Source: an uncultured Acidimicrobiaceae bacterium (GTDB taxonomy: Bacteria; Actinomycetota; Acidimicrobiia; Acidimicrobiales; RAAP-2). From it: a DNA stretch of 64,000 nt. Made by a program: the position numbers and the translations under genes. Each line of letters begins with the position of its first letter. Position 1 is the first letter of the stretch. Below, piece by piece: positions 37,339-46,007 of this stretch. The stretch covers positions 1 through 64,000 of the forward strand of contig CAIQOJ010000110.1 in assembly GCA_903873395.1 (NCBI GenBank), read 5' to 3'. The notes beneath the pieces were generated by a model. It did not search any database. It was not told the DNA's origin and was given only the letters and a program-made list of their open reading frames with translations.

Positions 37339-38700
37339 ATGGACCCCGAATCACCAGCGCGACGTCAGATCGTCGTCGACGGCTCGAACCTCGCCACCGA
37401 GGGCCGCACCGCTCCAAGCCTGGCGCAGTTGGACGAAGCGATCCACGCGTTTCTCAGCGAACACCCTGGATTTTCCTCGGCCGAGGTCATTGTTGTGGTC
37501 GATGCCACATTCGGCCATCGGATTGACCCTGCAGAGGTGCCAGCATTCGAGCAAGCCATCGAACACGGCGAACTGGTGACACCGCCAGCTGGAGCAGTCG
37601 GCCGGGGTGACGGGTTCATCTTGCGCATCGCCGAGAAATCGGGCGCCCTCGTCCTCTCTAACGACTCCTTCCAAGAGTTCCACGCAGAACGCCCTTGGCT
37701 CTTCGAGCCAGGCCGCCTCATCGGCGGCAAGCCGGTGCCGGGCGTGGGTTGGGTCTTCACTCCCCGCACTCCAGTGCGAGGTCCAAAGAGTCGGGCCGTG
37801 ACGAGTCAGGCCAAGCGCGAAGCTCGAGGACCCGGGAGTGCCAACCAAGGTAGTGACACAGAACGGCCCACCTCCACCACGGGTGCTGCGTCATCTCGGG
37901 GAGGCAAGCAGAGCCGAGTGGCAGAGACTCCGCCGCCTGCTTCGCCGTCCGATGAACCACAGACGTCCACCGTGGTCAAGGTCCTCAAGGCCATCAAGGT
38001 GATCAAGGGCGGGAAGGCTGCCAAGGCGACCAAGGCCGCCAAGGCCACTAAGGCTGCCAAGGCGACCAAGGCGACCACATCCTCCACTGCCACCAAGGCC
38101 TCATCAGCATCTAAGGCACCAGCATCGAAGGCACCAGCGTCGAAGGCGGGAGCGTCGAAGGCACCAGCGTCGAAGGCACCAGCGTCGAAGGCACCAGCGT
38201 CGAAGGCGGCAGCGACCAAGGCCGCTGGATCCAAGGCGGGCACATCGACCGAATCAACCGAATCAATGGATGGATCAGCCGATGCACCCCGGGCAGCGCG
38301 ACCGAAAAAGGCCACCAACGCTGGATCAGCACCGAAGTCCGCCCCTGCATCGAAGACCGCCAAGGGAGCATCGGGATCAGGACCAGCCGATGGTCCGGAT
38401 CGCCCGGCACCTGCCCGCGTCCCCCGTACAACGGAAGAGCTCAACGATCCCAAGTCGTTCTTCGACTTCATCGGCGCTCATCCCGTCGGCAGTTCGTTCG
38501 AAGGGACGGTGGCGGCGTTCACGTCGCATGGCGCCCACATCGATGTCGAAGGGATGCTCTGTCATGTCCCCCTTCGCAACCTCGGTGACCCCGCCCCCCA
38601 AAAGGCTCGCCAGGTGCTGACCAAAGGGGAGACCCGGACCTTCTCTCTGGTATCGCTTGATGCACCACGCCGTCGAGCTGAGGTCACTCTCGTCGAGTGA
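37339..38700 (+). CDS. NYN (Zc3h12a-like) ribonuclease domain - Lys/Ala linker - S1 RNA-binding domain
   Basis: A 453-residue protein of three parts. Residues about 8-150 look like a NYN/PIN-fold nuclease of the Zc3h12a type. Acidic residues sit in IVVDGSNLATEG, VVVDATFGHR, GRGDGFILRIAEK and LVLSNDSFQEF, and the domain ends near PGVGWVFTP. Residues about 155-365 are a disordered linker with runs of KAxKA and SKAPA, encoded partly by a 15-base array. Residues about 372-453 (SFFDFIGAHPVGSSFEGTVA, then HIDVEGMLCHVPL) resemble an S1/OB-fold RNA-binding domain. A strong GGAGG precedes the ATG. A role in RNA cleavage or turnover is inferred; I know no characterised homologue. Confidence 0.75.
   Translation: MDPESPARRQIVVDGSNLATEGRTAPSLAQLDEAIHAFLSEHPGFSSAEVIVVVDATFGHRIDPAEVPAFEQAIEHGELVTPPAGAVGRGDGFILRIAEKSGALVLSNDSFQEFHAERPWLFEPGRLIGGKPVPGVGWVFTPRTPVRGPKSRAVTSQAKREARGPGSANQGSDTERPTSTTGAASSRGGKQSRVAETPPPASPSDEPQTSTVVKVLKAIKVIKGGKAAKATKAAKATKAAKATKATTSSTATKASSASKAPASKAPASKAGASKAPASKAPASKAPASKAAATKAAGSKAGTSTESTESMDGSADAPRAARPKKATNAGSAPKSAPASKTAKGASGSGPADGPDRPAPARVPRTTEELNDPKSFFDFIGAHPVGSSFEGTVAAFTSHGAHIDVEGMLCHVPLRNLGDPAPQKARQVLTKGETRTFSLVSLDAPRRRAEVTLVE
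38113..38217 (+). repeat. 15-base tandem array inside the NYN-S1 linker
   Basis: Seven 15-base units, mostly AAGGCACCAGCGTCG with variants, run from 38113 to 38217 and encode KAPAS pentapeptides. The length is in frame, so copy number can change without frameshift. Confidence 0.88.
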
Positions 38701-38887
38701 GCCTTCGCCGCCGGTCCGAACTGCCCGCCGGTCCGAACTGCCTTGCTCTCACCCACTCCCGGTTGATCCCCGTGTGAAGCCGGCGCCCGGCCTCCGCGTC
38801 AATCGCCCGATCGGGTGACAGTCGTCGGTGACGCTGCAGCCCGAGCTCTCGGCCCATGGGACCGCTGACCGCCGATACCCTGTGGCC

Positions 38888-39328
38888 GTGCGAGCCGACG
38901 ACTACCTGCCTCATCGTGACCCCTTCTTGTTCGTGAGCGAACTGCGATCCGTCGAGCCCGGTGCCTCGGCGAGCGGTGCTTGGCAGCTGACCGGCGACGA
39001 AGCGTTCTTTGCTGGGCACTTCCCCGGTCGGCCGACGCTTCCTGGTGTGCTGATGGTGGAGGCACTTGCTCAGCTCGGGGGAGTCGCTGTGCTGGCCGAC
39101 CCGGCGCATGCCGGCAAACTCCCGCTGTTCGGCGGGATCGAGCGTGCTCGTTTCCGCCGCCAGGTGGTGCCGGGTGACCTTCTCGAGCTCCAGGTGACTC
39201 TGGGGCGTATGTCGGCGAGGGCGGGGAAGGGGTCGGGCCGTGCCACGGTCAATGGCGAGTTGGCCTGTGAAGCGGAGCTGCTCTTCGTGCTGGTCGATGC
39301 GCAGCCATCCACGGACACCGAGGCCTGA
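38888..39328 (+). CDS. FabZ-like 3-hydroxyacyl-ACP dehydratase
   Basis: A 146-residue hotdog-fold protein matching FabZ, which dehydrates 3-hydroxyacyl-ACP in fatty acid synthesis. The catalytic histidine is in DYLPHRDPFLFVSEL, followed by GHFPGRPTLPGVLMVEALAQ with the catalytic glutamate, and then FRRQVVPGDLLELQV. The GTG at 38888 begins the family-like sequence; GTG 38882 or 38828 are alternatives, and none has a strong ribosome site. It lies just before exonuclease III with a 4-base gap. No other fatty-acid synthesis genes are nearby except plsX far downstream. Confidence 0.87.
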   Translation: MRADDYLPHRDPFLFVSELRSVEPGASASGAWQLTGDEAFFAGHFPGRPTLPGVLMVEALAQLGGVAVLADPAHAGKLPLFGGIERARFRRQVVPGDLLELQVTLGRMSARAGKGSGRATVNGELACEAELLFVLVDAQPSTDTEA

Positions 39329-39332
39329 TCCG

Positions 39333-40106
39333 GTGCGTATCGCCACGTGGAACGTGAACTCGCTGACGGCCCGACTGGCCCGTGTCGAGGAGTGGATCGC
39401 CTACGCCCAACCTGACGTGCTCTGTCTCCAAGAGACGAAACAGGCGGATGTCGCGTTCCCTCACGGCGCCTTTGCCGCGCTGGGTTATGAGTCGGCACAC
39501 CATGGGGACGGCAGGTGGAACGGGGTAGCCATCATCAGTCGGGTGGGTTTGGACAGAGTCTCCACGGGCATGGGATCGGAGCACGATGCCGAAGGAACCC
39601 GCCTCATCGCCGCTGACTGCGGTGGGGCCCGAATCGTGTCGGTCTACGTACCCAACGGTCGTGCTCTTGATGACCCGCACTACCCAGCGAAGCTGGCGTG
39701 GCTAGGCCGCCTCCGAGAGTTCTTGGACGAGACGACGTCGTCGGATCAGCCTCTGGCCGTGTGTGGCGATTTCAATGTGGCCCCTGAAGACCGTGACGTG
39801 TGGGACCCTTCGCAGTTCGACGGTATGACCCACGTGAGCGAACCCGAGCGGGCTGCCTTGGCCGAACTCGAGGCCTGGGGTCTGGTCGATGTCTTCCGAC
39901 GGTGCTACCCCGATGACAGGCTGTTCAGTTGGTGGGACTACCGAGGGGGTTCGTTCCATCGCCACCGAGGCATGCGGATCGACCTGATCCTGGCCACGGA
40001 AGTCCTAGCTGAGCGGACCAGTTTTGCCCTCATCGACCGTCAAGCGCGCAAAGGTGAGAAGCCTTCCGACCACACACCGGTGTTCATCGACACGTCTGTC
40101 GAGTGA
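39333..40106 (+). CDS. xthA: Exodeoxyribonuclease III (AP endonuclease)
   Basis: A 257-residue base-excision repair nuclease of the ExoIII/APE1 family that cuts abasic DNA. The motifs are complete: RIATWNVNSLTAR, LCLQETK (the metal glutamate), GARIVSVYVPNG, LAVCGDFNVAP (the catalytic Asp/Asn), RIDLILAT, and PSDHTPV at the end with the general-base histidine. The start is GTG 39333, four bases after the FabZ-like stop. It precedes a convergent helicase gene with a 15-base gap. Confidence 0.95.
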   Translation: MRIATWNVNSLTARLARVEEWIAYAQPDVLCLQETKQADVAFPHGAFAALGYESAHHGDGRWNGVAIISRVGLDRVSTGMGSEHDAEGTRLIAADCGGARIVSVYVPNGRALDDPHYPAKLAWLGRLREFLDETTSSDQPLAVCGDFNVAPEDRDVWDPSQFDGMTHVSEPERAALAELEAWGLVDVFRRCYPDDRLFSWWDYRGGSFHRHRGMRIDLILATEVLAERTSFALIDRQARKGEKPSDHTPVFIDTSVE

Positions 40107-40121
40107 TCAGCGGCCAATCGC

Positions 40122-41765
40122 TCACCGGCCGAGTGCAGCCCGGAGGTCGGCGAATCGATCCGCACTGGCGGGGGTCGGCCCCAGGCTGTCACCTGCCCGG
40201 GTGGCGACGTCCAGATCGGCCAACCACGGCGAAGCCTGGCGCTCCATCGAGCGCCCAGACTTCATGATCCGGTGCTGCGCCCATGAGCAGTCGAGGTCGA
40301 CCGCCGCTCGTGTGAGAGCGACGTAGAGCAGACGACGTTCTTCGGCAATGGCGTCGGGAGTGGTGGCATGGACGATGGGGACGTAGCCGTCCTCGAGACC
40401 GACTACGAACACGGTCGGCCATTCGAGCCCCTTGGCCCGATGGAAGGTGGCTAGCTCGACCCAACCGTCGGGTTCAGCGGCACCGCTGGTCTCCTGGGCT
40501 GGCGCACGAGGGCGGAGTCGAGCAGCTCCCGCACCGCCGGTTTGTGGGGGTTCGAGCTCGATCTCCTCGGCAGCCGGTGCGAACCGACACGGGATGCCGT
40601 GGCGATCGAGCGCTTGGCGGATCGTGGCGAGTTGATCGTGGGTGCGTGCGAGGACGGCCTGGTCGGACCACTTCGTGCCTGCCGCCGCCCTGGCCGAGAG
40701 ACGCTGAGCCACTCCGTCGGCCTCGGCCTGGCTGTCGGGGTAGGCGGTCAGCGTCGGCAGGGGTCCGTCGGCGACCGCCGACGTTGGCGGGGCCACCTGC
40801 GCGGGACCCAGGGCAGCCACTGCGGCGGCCACCACTTGGGGCGTGCACCGGTGATTCGATTCGAGGCGGACCACTTCGAGGCCGGGCATGAGGCTGGGCA
40901 GCGTGTGGAGCAGGCTCGGATCAGCCCCATTCCAGCCGTAGATGGATTGGTTGGGGTCTCCAACGGTGCATACGTCACCCGCTTCACCCGCAATGGCCTG
41001 GATGAGTCGGAACTGGGCTGGGTTCACGTCTTGGAACTCGTCTACGGACAGGTGTCGATATCGCCAATGGATCTGCTGGGCGAACCCAAGGTCAGACTCG
41101 ATGAGGCTGGCTGCATCGAGCAAAAGGTCGTCGAGGTCGATCTGGCGTCGGCGGTGGAGCAACTCCTGGTAGGCGGCGAATGTCTCGGCAACACTGGCGA
41201 CAGGAACATCGACGGACCGGGAGGCTGCGGCAACGGCGGCCGTGTACTCCCCGGGGTCCAGGCCTCGAGCCTTTGCCCAACCGATCTCGGTGTCGATGGA
41301 TCCGGCGGTCGATCGATCCCCCGTCAGGGTGACGAGGTCGCGCCATCGTCGGTCGGAGACGTCAGGCGGGGGCCGCCCGGCATCGGCCGCGTGCTTGCGC
41401 AACAGGGCGAGCGCCAGCTGATGGAGGGTGCCTGCCCGCACGCCAGCGGTGGGCACGCCACCTGGTCCGGCTGGTTGGGATACGGCGACGCCGTAGTGGG
41501 TGAGCCTGTGACGGAGTTCGTCGGCAGCTTTGCGGGTGAACGTGCAGACGATGGTGTGGTCAGCCTCGGCCGTGCCATCGAGGATGCGTCGAGCGACCCG
41601 AAGTGTGAGGACCCTGGTCTTGCCGGTTCCAGCCCCAGCCACGATGCACAACGCTCGAGCCGGCGTATCGACGGCCCGCAGTTGCGCGTCGGTCAGATGT
41701 TCTCGAGCGTGCAGGTAGCCCGATGACCCGTGTTCGTCGGGGCTACTGAAGACAGGCACATCCAC
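40122..41765 (-). CDS. UvrD/Rep-family DNA helicase, short form
   Basis: A 547-residue SF1A helicase. Motifs in order are TDAQLRAVDTPARA (Q-motif), GAGTGKTRVLTLR (Walker A), CTFTRKAADEL, LSVDEFQDVNPAQFRLI (Walker B), GDPNQSIYGWNGA, LESNHRC, ATFHRAKGLEWPTVFVVGLED and LLYVALTRA. It ends about 60 residues after motif VI, with no HRDC or long C-terminal domain, so it is shorter than mycobacterial UvrD2 (about 700), which it resembles most. The first half of the 2B subdomain is also reduced. The start is GTG 41765. A role in DNA repair or replication restart is likely. Confidence 0.9.
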   Translation of the reverse strand: MDVPVFSSPDEHGSSGYLHAREHLTDAQLRAVDTPARALCIVAGAGTGKTRVLTLRVARRILDGTAEADHTIVCTFTRKAADELRHRLTHYGVAVSQPAGPGGVPTAGVRAGTLHQLALALLRKHAADAGRPPPDVSDRRWRDLVTLTGDRSTAGSIDTEIGWAKARGLDPGEYTAAVAAASRSVDVPVASVAETFAAYQELLHRRRQIDLDDLLLDAASLIESDLGFAQQIHWRYRHLSVDEFQDVNPAQFRLIQAIAGEAGDVCTVGDPNQSIYGWNGADPSLLHTLPSLMPGLEVVRLESNHRCTPQVVAAAVAALGPAQVAPPTSAVADGPLPTLTAYPDSQAEADGVAQRLSARAAAGTKWSDQAVLARTHDQLATIRQALDRHGIPCRFAPAAEEIELEPPQTGGAGAARLRPRAPAQETSGAAEPDGWVELATFHRAKGLEWPTVFVVGLEDGYVPIVHATTPDAIAEERRLLYVALTRAAVDLDCSWAQHRIMKSGRSMERQASPWLADLDVATRAGDSLGPTPASADRFADLRAALGR

Positions 41766-41912
41766 GGAACCCGAGGCTAGCGGGAGGGTGGTGAGTCCTC
41801 ATGGGGCAGGGCAGACCGAGCAAGCACCGCTGATCTGAGCGTCATCGGTAGGGTGGGGCGATGGCCACTCCCGATGACGCCGGCCGGTGGGCACCGCGGT
41901 CCTGCTGACGTC

Positions 41913-42425
41913 ATGGCTTCGTTCCACCTCAATCTTCGCCCCTCTGAAGAGGTCTTGGTCGACCTGCGTCCGCATTGGTCCTTTCTGTGGGGACCGTTGC
42001 TCGTGGCTCTCGTCGCCCTTGCCGCAGGGATCACCCTGGATGTGGCTCTGCCCAATACTTCAGTGGAAGCACACTGGGTGGAGGGGATCGTGGTGGCTAT
42101 CGGCTGTGCCTGGCTCGTGCTCCGCGTGGCTCGGTGGCGTCGGACAGGTGTGGTCCTGACGACAGATCGGGTGATCGACCAGTGGGGTGCGGGGCGAAAG
42201 AATCGGGTAGAGATCCCCTACGACGCCATCGAACAGGTCGTGGTCGACCAAAGCCTGCTGCGGAGCCTGGCGGGCACAGGAACCATCGAGATGCTGGTTT
42301 GGGGCGAGGGCGCGCTCCATCGCATCCACGATGCTCGAAAGCCAGCCGTGCTGGCTCGCATCATCACCCGGCGACTCGGCCCTCGTCCGGACTGGGTGCC
42401 GTGGCCCGGAGATCGGACGGACTGA
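41913..42425 (+). CDS. Membrane-anchored PH-domain (bPH2/DUF304-type) protein
   Basis: A 170-residue protein with two membrane segments near residues 26-45 and 55-72, followed by a YdbS-type bacterial PH domain with the telling stretch TGVVLTTDRVIDQWGAG, RVEIPYDAIEQVVVDQSLL and GTGTIEMLVWG. Such proteins are common in actinobacteria and of unknown function. The ATG at 41913 is chosen because homologous sequence begins there; two upstream in-frame ATG codons have no clear ribosome site. It ends 39 bases before the convergent galactokinase gene. Confidence 0.8.
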   Translation: MASFHLNLRPSEEVLVDLRPHWSFLWGPLLVALVALAAGITLDVALPNTSVEAHWVEGIVVAIGCAWLVLRVARWRRTGVVLTTDRVIDQWGAGRKNRVEIPYDAIEQVVVDQSLLRSLAGTGTIEMLVWGEGALHRIHDARKPAVLARIITRRLGPRPDWVPWPGDRTD

Positions 42426-42464
42426 TCTGCCGGGACCGCCCGTGACGTCGTCAGTCTGTGGTGC

Positions 42465-43499
42465 TCAGCTCGCCGAACGTGCCACTGTGCCGTCGACGGC
42501 CTCGACTACCCAGGCTGGCCGACCGAGTTCCGCCGGGTCGACTGCGTCCTTGTCGGCGAGCAGGACAACGCACCCGCCGAACCCAGCTCCGGTGAGGCGC
42601 GCACCGTGCACGCCTGGCCGTTGACGGAGGTCGGCCACCAAGGCGTCGAGGTCAGGCGTGGAAACTTCGAAGTCGGCCGACAAGCTGCGGTGCCCTTCGT
42701 CCAGGAGGGATCCGGCGAGGACAAGGTCAGTGGACCCGAGGGCTTCGGCCACTCCATGCACACGTGTGCACTCGGTCACCACGTGCCGGGCCCGCCGGTG
42801 AATCAGGGGATCCGAGATCGCTTGTAGGTCGGAAAGGGAGGCACGACCGAGGACGCCCACGATCTGCTCTCCCTGTCGGCACTCGGCCACACGGGCCGCA
42901 TAGGGGGCAGTCCGCAGATCTCTACGGAGACCGGAGTCGACGATCACCACGTCGACCGAGGGCGGAAGGCGAACCTGGTGGGTGGCGCCGGAGAAGAAGT
43001 CGATTGACAGTGCATGACCGGCCTGCCCGCCGGCGCAAACCAAGGGGTCCATGAGGCCCACAGGGACACCGATGAGGTGTTCGGCCTCCTGGCACATGCG
43101 GGCGATGTGGTGGGCTGACCCGGGACTACCGAAGAGGTTCGCCAGAGCCACACAGAGTGCGGCACTCGAGGAGAGACCAGCGCCGGTCGGCAACGTGGAC
43201 GCCAGGTGGAGTCGTCCCGGCCCCACTGGGCCGACCAGGTGAAGCATGGCCGCAATCAACCGGGCCCAGCCGGGCTCGATCCGGGTCAAGTCTTCAGCAT
43301 CCATGGGAATCGAAAGGTGGACAGCGTCGTTTCGATACGCCTCCGACGTCACGACGACGTCTGATCCCTCACCGGGGGTCCAGGATGCGTCGATGCCGAG
43401 ACCGATGGCCATGGGAAGGGCCACGCCGGAGTTGTAATCGGTGTGATCGCCGATCAGATTCACGCGCCCAGGGCCGGTGGCATGGATCGTGCTTGCCAC
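42465..43499 (-). CDS. galK: Galactokinase
   Basis: A 344-residue GHMP kinase that phosphorylates galactose at C1. The galactokinase signature GRVNLIGDHTDYN lies at the N-terminus; Asp replaces the usual Glu in the GEHTDY motif, a conservative change. The ATP loop is LPTGAGLSSSAALCVALAN, and the third GHMP motif is RLTGAGFGGCVVLLAD. The start is GTG 43499, five bases after AAGGAGG. galT, galE and a transporter are not adjacent. Stand-alone galK is found in several actinobacteria. Confidence 0.93.
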   Translation of the reverse strand: MASTIHATGPGRVNLIGDHTDYNSGVALPMAIGLGIDASWTPGEGSDVVVTSEAYRNDAVHLSIPMDAEDLTRIEPGWARLIAAMLHLVGPVGPGRLHLASTLPTGAGLSSSAALCVALANLFGSPGSAHHIARMCQEAEHLIGVPVGLMDPLVCAGGQAGHALSIDFFSGATHQVRLPPSVDVVIVDSGLRRDLRTAPYAARVAECRQGEQIVGVLGRASLSDLQAISDPLIHRRARHVVTECTRVHGVAEALGSTDLVLAGSLLDEGHRSLSADFEVSTPDLDALVADLRQRPGVHGARLTGAGFGGCVVLLADKDAVDPAELGRPAWVVEAVDGTVARSAS

Positions 43500-43611
43500 G
43501 ATGGCCTCCTTCGGGGTGACGAGCCAAGGCTGTGCGGCGCGGACAACGCCCACCCTAGCGATAGGCGTTGGCTGGCGAGGAGTGGCCAAGGCCCGAATAC
43601 ACTTCGAGTCC

Positions 43612-44106
43612 ATGTTTGATGAACTGCTTGCCGCCAATGCCACGTATGTGGACCACTTCACCCTGCAGGGCATTGCCCCCGCTGCCGCCAAACAGTTCGC
43701 CCTCGTCACCTGCATGGATTCCCGGATCGAGCCCCTGGCCATGCTGGGACTCCAGCCCGGCGACGCGAAGATCATGCGGAATGCTGGCGGTCGAGTAACT
43801 CCCGACGTACTGCGTTCGTTGGTACTGGCTGTGGCCTTTCTCGGTGTGTCGGAGATTGCTGTCATGCAGCACACGAACTGCGCACTAGCCGACCAGAGTG
43901 ATGACGACCTGCGGGCACGGCTGGCCAAGGCGGGGACCGAGGGCGCCGATGACTGGGAGTTCTTGGCCATGCCTGATCCCGACGCCGCCCTGGCTCAAGA
44001 TGTCGCCACCGTTCGAGAGTGTGACCTGTTGCCAGAAGGCATACGGATCGAGGGGTGGCGCTACGACGTGCATTCAGGCGCCATCGCACGCATCCTGACT
44101 GCCTGA
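43612..44106 (+). CDS. Beta-class carbonic anhydrase
   Basis: A 164-residue zinc enzyme for CO2/bicarbonate interconversion. The zinc and catalytic motif CMDSRIEPL gives Cys and the Asp-Arg dyad. MRNAGGRVTPDVLRSLVLA, then FLGVSEIAVMQHTNC supplies the histidine and second cysteine. It belongs to the short beta subclass common in actinobacteria. The ATG at 43612 is chosen; upstream in-frame sequence runs into the galactokinase promoter. It is divergent from galK, with about 110 bases between the start codons. Confidence 0.92.
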   Translation: MFDELLAANATYVDHFTLQGIAPAAAKQFALVTCMDSRIEPLAMLGLQPGDAKIMRNAGGRVTPDVLRSLVLAVAFLGVSEIAVMQHTNCALADQSDDDLRARLAKAGTEGADDWEFLAMPDPDAALAQDVATVRECDLLPEGIRIEGWRYDVHSGAIARILTA

Positions 44107-44209
44107 ATCAAGCGATAGCGCAGGGTGACCCGACATCTTCGGGGGTCGATGAGAGGTAACCGTTATCGGATCGAGTAGATGTCGATCGCCCCGGTCAGGT
44201 ACTCCTCGG

Positions 44210-44274
44210 CGATGGTCCCCGTCATGACGCTGCATGTCAGTCACGGGTGTGACGGTGCCCGATTTTGGGTACAT
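44210..44274. repeat. 65-base dispersed repeat, copy B
   Basis: Second copy of the segment at 4439-4502, in the same orientation, roughly 90 percent identical by hand alignment. It lies in the gap between the carbonic anhydrase and CoA-transferase genes. On the minus strand the copies share a start-like MTGTI; here the frame continues for only 20 codons (44225 down to 44163), whereas at copy A it enters the TnpB remnant. Confidence 0.7.
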
Positions 44275-44395
44275 CCCATCTCACGTTGCTGGCGAACTCG
44301 GCCGCATTTGACCACTGGCCCGGTGTGCGCCACCATCCGGCCATGATGATTCTGTCGATCTCCTGCTCGAACTCACCTGCAGCACGGTGCGCCCG

Positions 44396-45541
44396 ATGAG
44401 CGGCCCCCTCGAAGGCGTACGCATCATTGAGCTGGCCGGCCTTGGTCCAGCGCCGTTCGCCGGCATGATGCTGGCCGATGCCGGGGCAGACATCATTCGG
44501 GTCGACCGGGCCGACCGGGCCACCTATCCACCCCGTGAGGACCCGCACGTCGATCTGATGAATCGTGGCCGCCGCTCGGTGGCCGTCGATCTCAAGCATC
44601 CCGACGGAGTGGCCTTGGTGCTCCGCTTGGTCGAGCAGGCCGACGGACTCATGGAGGGTTTCCGCCCTGGAGTGGCTGAACGGCTAGGTCTTGGGCCAGA
44701 GGAGTGTCTGGCCCAGAACCCCAAACTCGTCTACGGACGTATGACGGGTTATGGCCAGGATGGCCCTATGGCCCCGGCGGCAGGTCACGACATCGACTAC
44801 ATCGCCCTGTCCGGCGCTCTCGAGGCCATCGGAAGGGCCGGCGAGCGCCCCGTGCCCCCTCTCAACCTGGTGGGGGACTTCGGCGGTGGAGGCATGCTGC
44901 TGGCCTTCGGCATGGTGTCAGCCATCCTCGGTGCACGGAGCACCGGGGTCGGCCAGGTCATCGACGCGGCCATGGTTGACGGAGCCGCAGCGCTCATGAC
45001 CATGACCTACACACTGCGGTCGGCAGGGGTGTGGGGTGACGTTCGAGGGACCAACCTGCTCGACACCGGCGCCCACTTCTACGAGGTCTATGAAACAGCC
45101 GACGGTCGCTACATGGCCGTGGGGGCAATCGAGCCGCAGTTCTACGCTGAACTGATCAGGTTGCTGGGCCTCGAGAACGATGATCTTCCCGGGCAGATGG
45201 ACAGCGCCGCCTGGCCAGCCATGAAGGATCGCTTCGCTTCGATCTTCGCCACCCATACCCGTGACGAATGGGAGGCCGTCTTTGCCGGCAGTGATGCCTG
45301 TGTCGCTCCGGTGCTCTCACCCGCCGAAGCACCGGATCATCCTCACAACAAGACGAGGAACACCTTCACCGAGGTGGCCGGCGTAGTCCAGCCCGCTCCG
45401 GCGCCTCGGTTCCTCGGAACACCTGGTTCGATTCGACGACCGCCACCGAATCCTGGACAACACGCTGATGAGGCGCTGGCCGAATGGGGCTTGTCTTCGA
45501 ACGAGGTCACCGATCTGCGCACCTCGGGGGCTATCGGCTGA
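44396..45541 (+). CDS. Class III CoA-transferase / alpha-methylacyl-CoA racemase family
   Basis: A 381-residue enzyme of the CaiB/BaiF-AMACR family. It begins GPLEGVRIIELAGLGPAPFA with the family's CoA-binding NRGRRSVAVDLKHPDG next. AGHDIDYIALSGALEAIG contains the racemase histidine, and the later DTGAHFYEVYETADGRYMAVG carries the paired acidic residue. These two support alpha-methylacyl-CoA racemase over a CoA-transferase. Its role would be epimerising branched acyl-CoAs for beta-oxidation, consistent with the acyl-CoA dehydrogenase elsewhere in the window. ATG 44396 is preferred to GTG 44387; neither has a ribosome site. Confidence 0.88.
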   Translation: MSGPLEGVRIIELAGLGPAPFAGMMLADAGADIIRVDRADRATYPPREDPHVDLMNRGRRSVAVDLKHPDGVALVLRLVEQADGLMEGFRPGVAERLGLGPEECLAQNPKLVYGRMTGYGQDGPMAPAAGHDIDYIALSGALEAIGRAGERPVPPLNLVGDFGGGGMLLAFGMVSAILGARSTGVGQVIDAAMVDGAAALMTMTYTLRSAGVWGDVRGTNLLDTGAHFYEVYETADGRYMAVGAIEPQFYAELIRLLGLENDDLPGQMDSAAWPAMKDRFASIFATHTRDEWEAVFAGSDACVAPVLSPAEAPDHPHNKTRNTFTEVAGVVQPAPAPRFLGTPGSIRRPPPNPGQHADEALAEWGLSSNEVTDLRTSGAIG

Positions 45542-45661
45542 CGGCCAAGGGACCATCGCCGTGGGCCGAGGAGTCTGTGGGGGTTGAATAGGGATTGTGG
45601 CCCTTGGAAGCGGGGATCCACAGGTTTACCGTCAAGACCATTCGAACCGACGGAGGCCCCT

Positions 45662-45955
45662 ATGGCGCATGTGATCACCCACTTCTTCCCAGGCGGAACT
45701 GCCGAGCAGTATGAGGCGGTGGTGCAAGCAGCTCATCCGGTCGGGGCATTGCCTCCCGGACAGAGCTTCCATGTTGCTGGGCCCACTGAGGGCGGCTGGC
45801 TCGTGGTCGCCGTGTGGGACTCCAAGGCCACCAGCGACCGGTTCGTCCACGAGGTCCTGATCCCCACGTTGACTACAGCGCCTATCGGGTTTGCAGGCCC
45901 ACCCATCGAACGTTCGGCTGAAGTGGCCAGTCTGGTCGCCTCGGTGCACGTCTGA
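45662..45955 (+). CDS. Small conserved protein, possible alpha/beta-barrel (ABM-like)
   Basis: A 97-residue soluble protein. GGAGG precedes the ATG by five bases, so it is likely real. MAHVITHFFPGGTAEQYEAV at the start and WLVVAVWDSKATSDRFVHE in the middle give a beta-alpha-beta pattern similar to dimeric ferredoxin-like barrels of the antibiotic-monooxygenase type. The function is unknown. It stands alone between the racemase and the Lrp-type gene. Confidence 0.75.
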   Translation: MAHVITHFFPGGTAEQYEAVVQAAHPVGALPPGQSFHVAGPTEGGWLVVAVWDSKATSDRFVHEVLIPTLTTAPIGFAGPPIERSAEVASLVASVHV

Positions 45956-46007
45956 CTCCAGACGCATAGGCACACCCCCCGGCAGGGATCGACGGGCGTG
46001 GTGGTGT

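Noticed and set aside
40542-41726. A 394-codon open frame on the + strand opposite the helicase gene
   Set aside because: The minus-strand frame carries all SF1A helicase motifs in order; this frame shows no motif and is a GC-driven antisense shadow.
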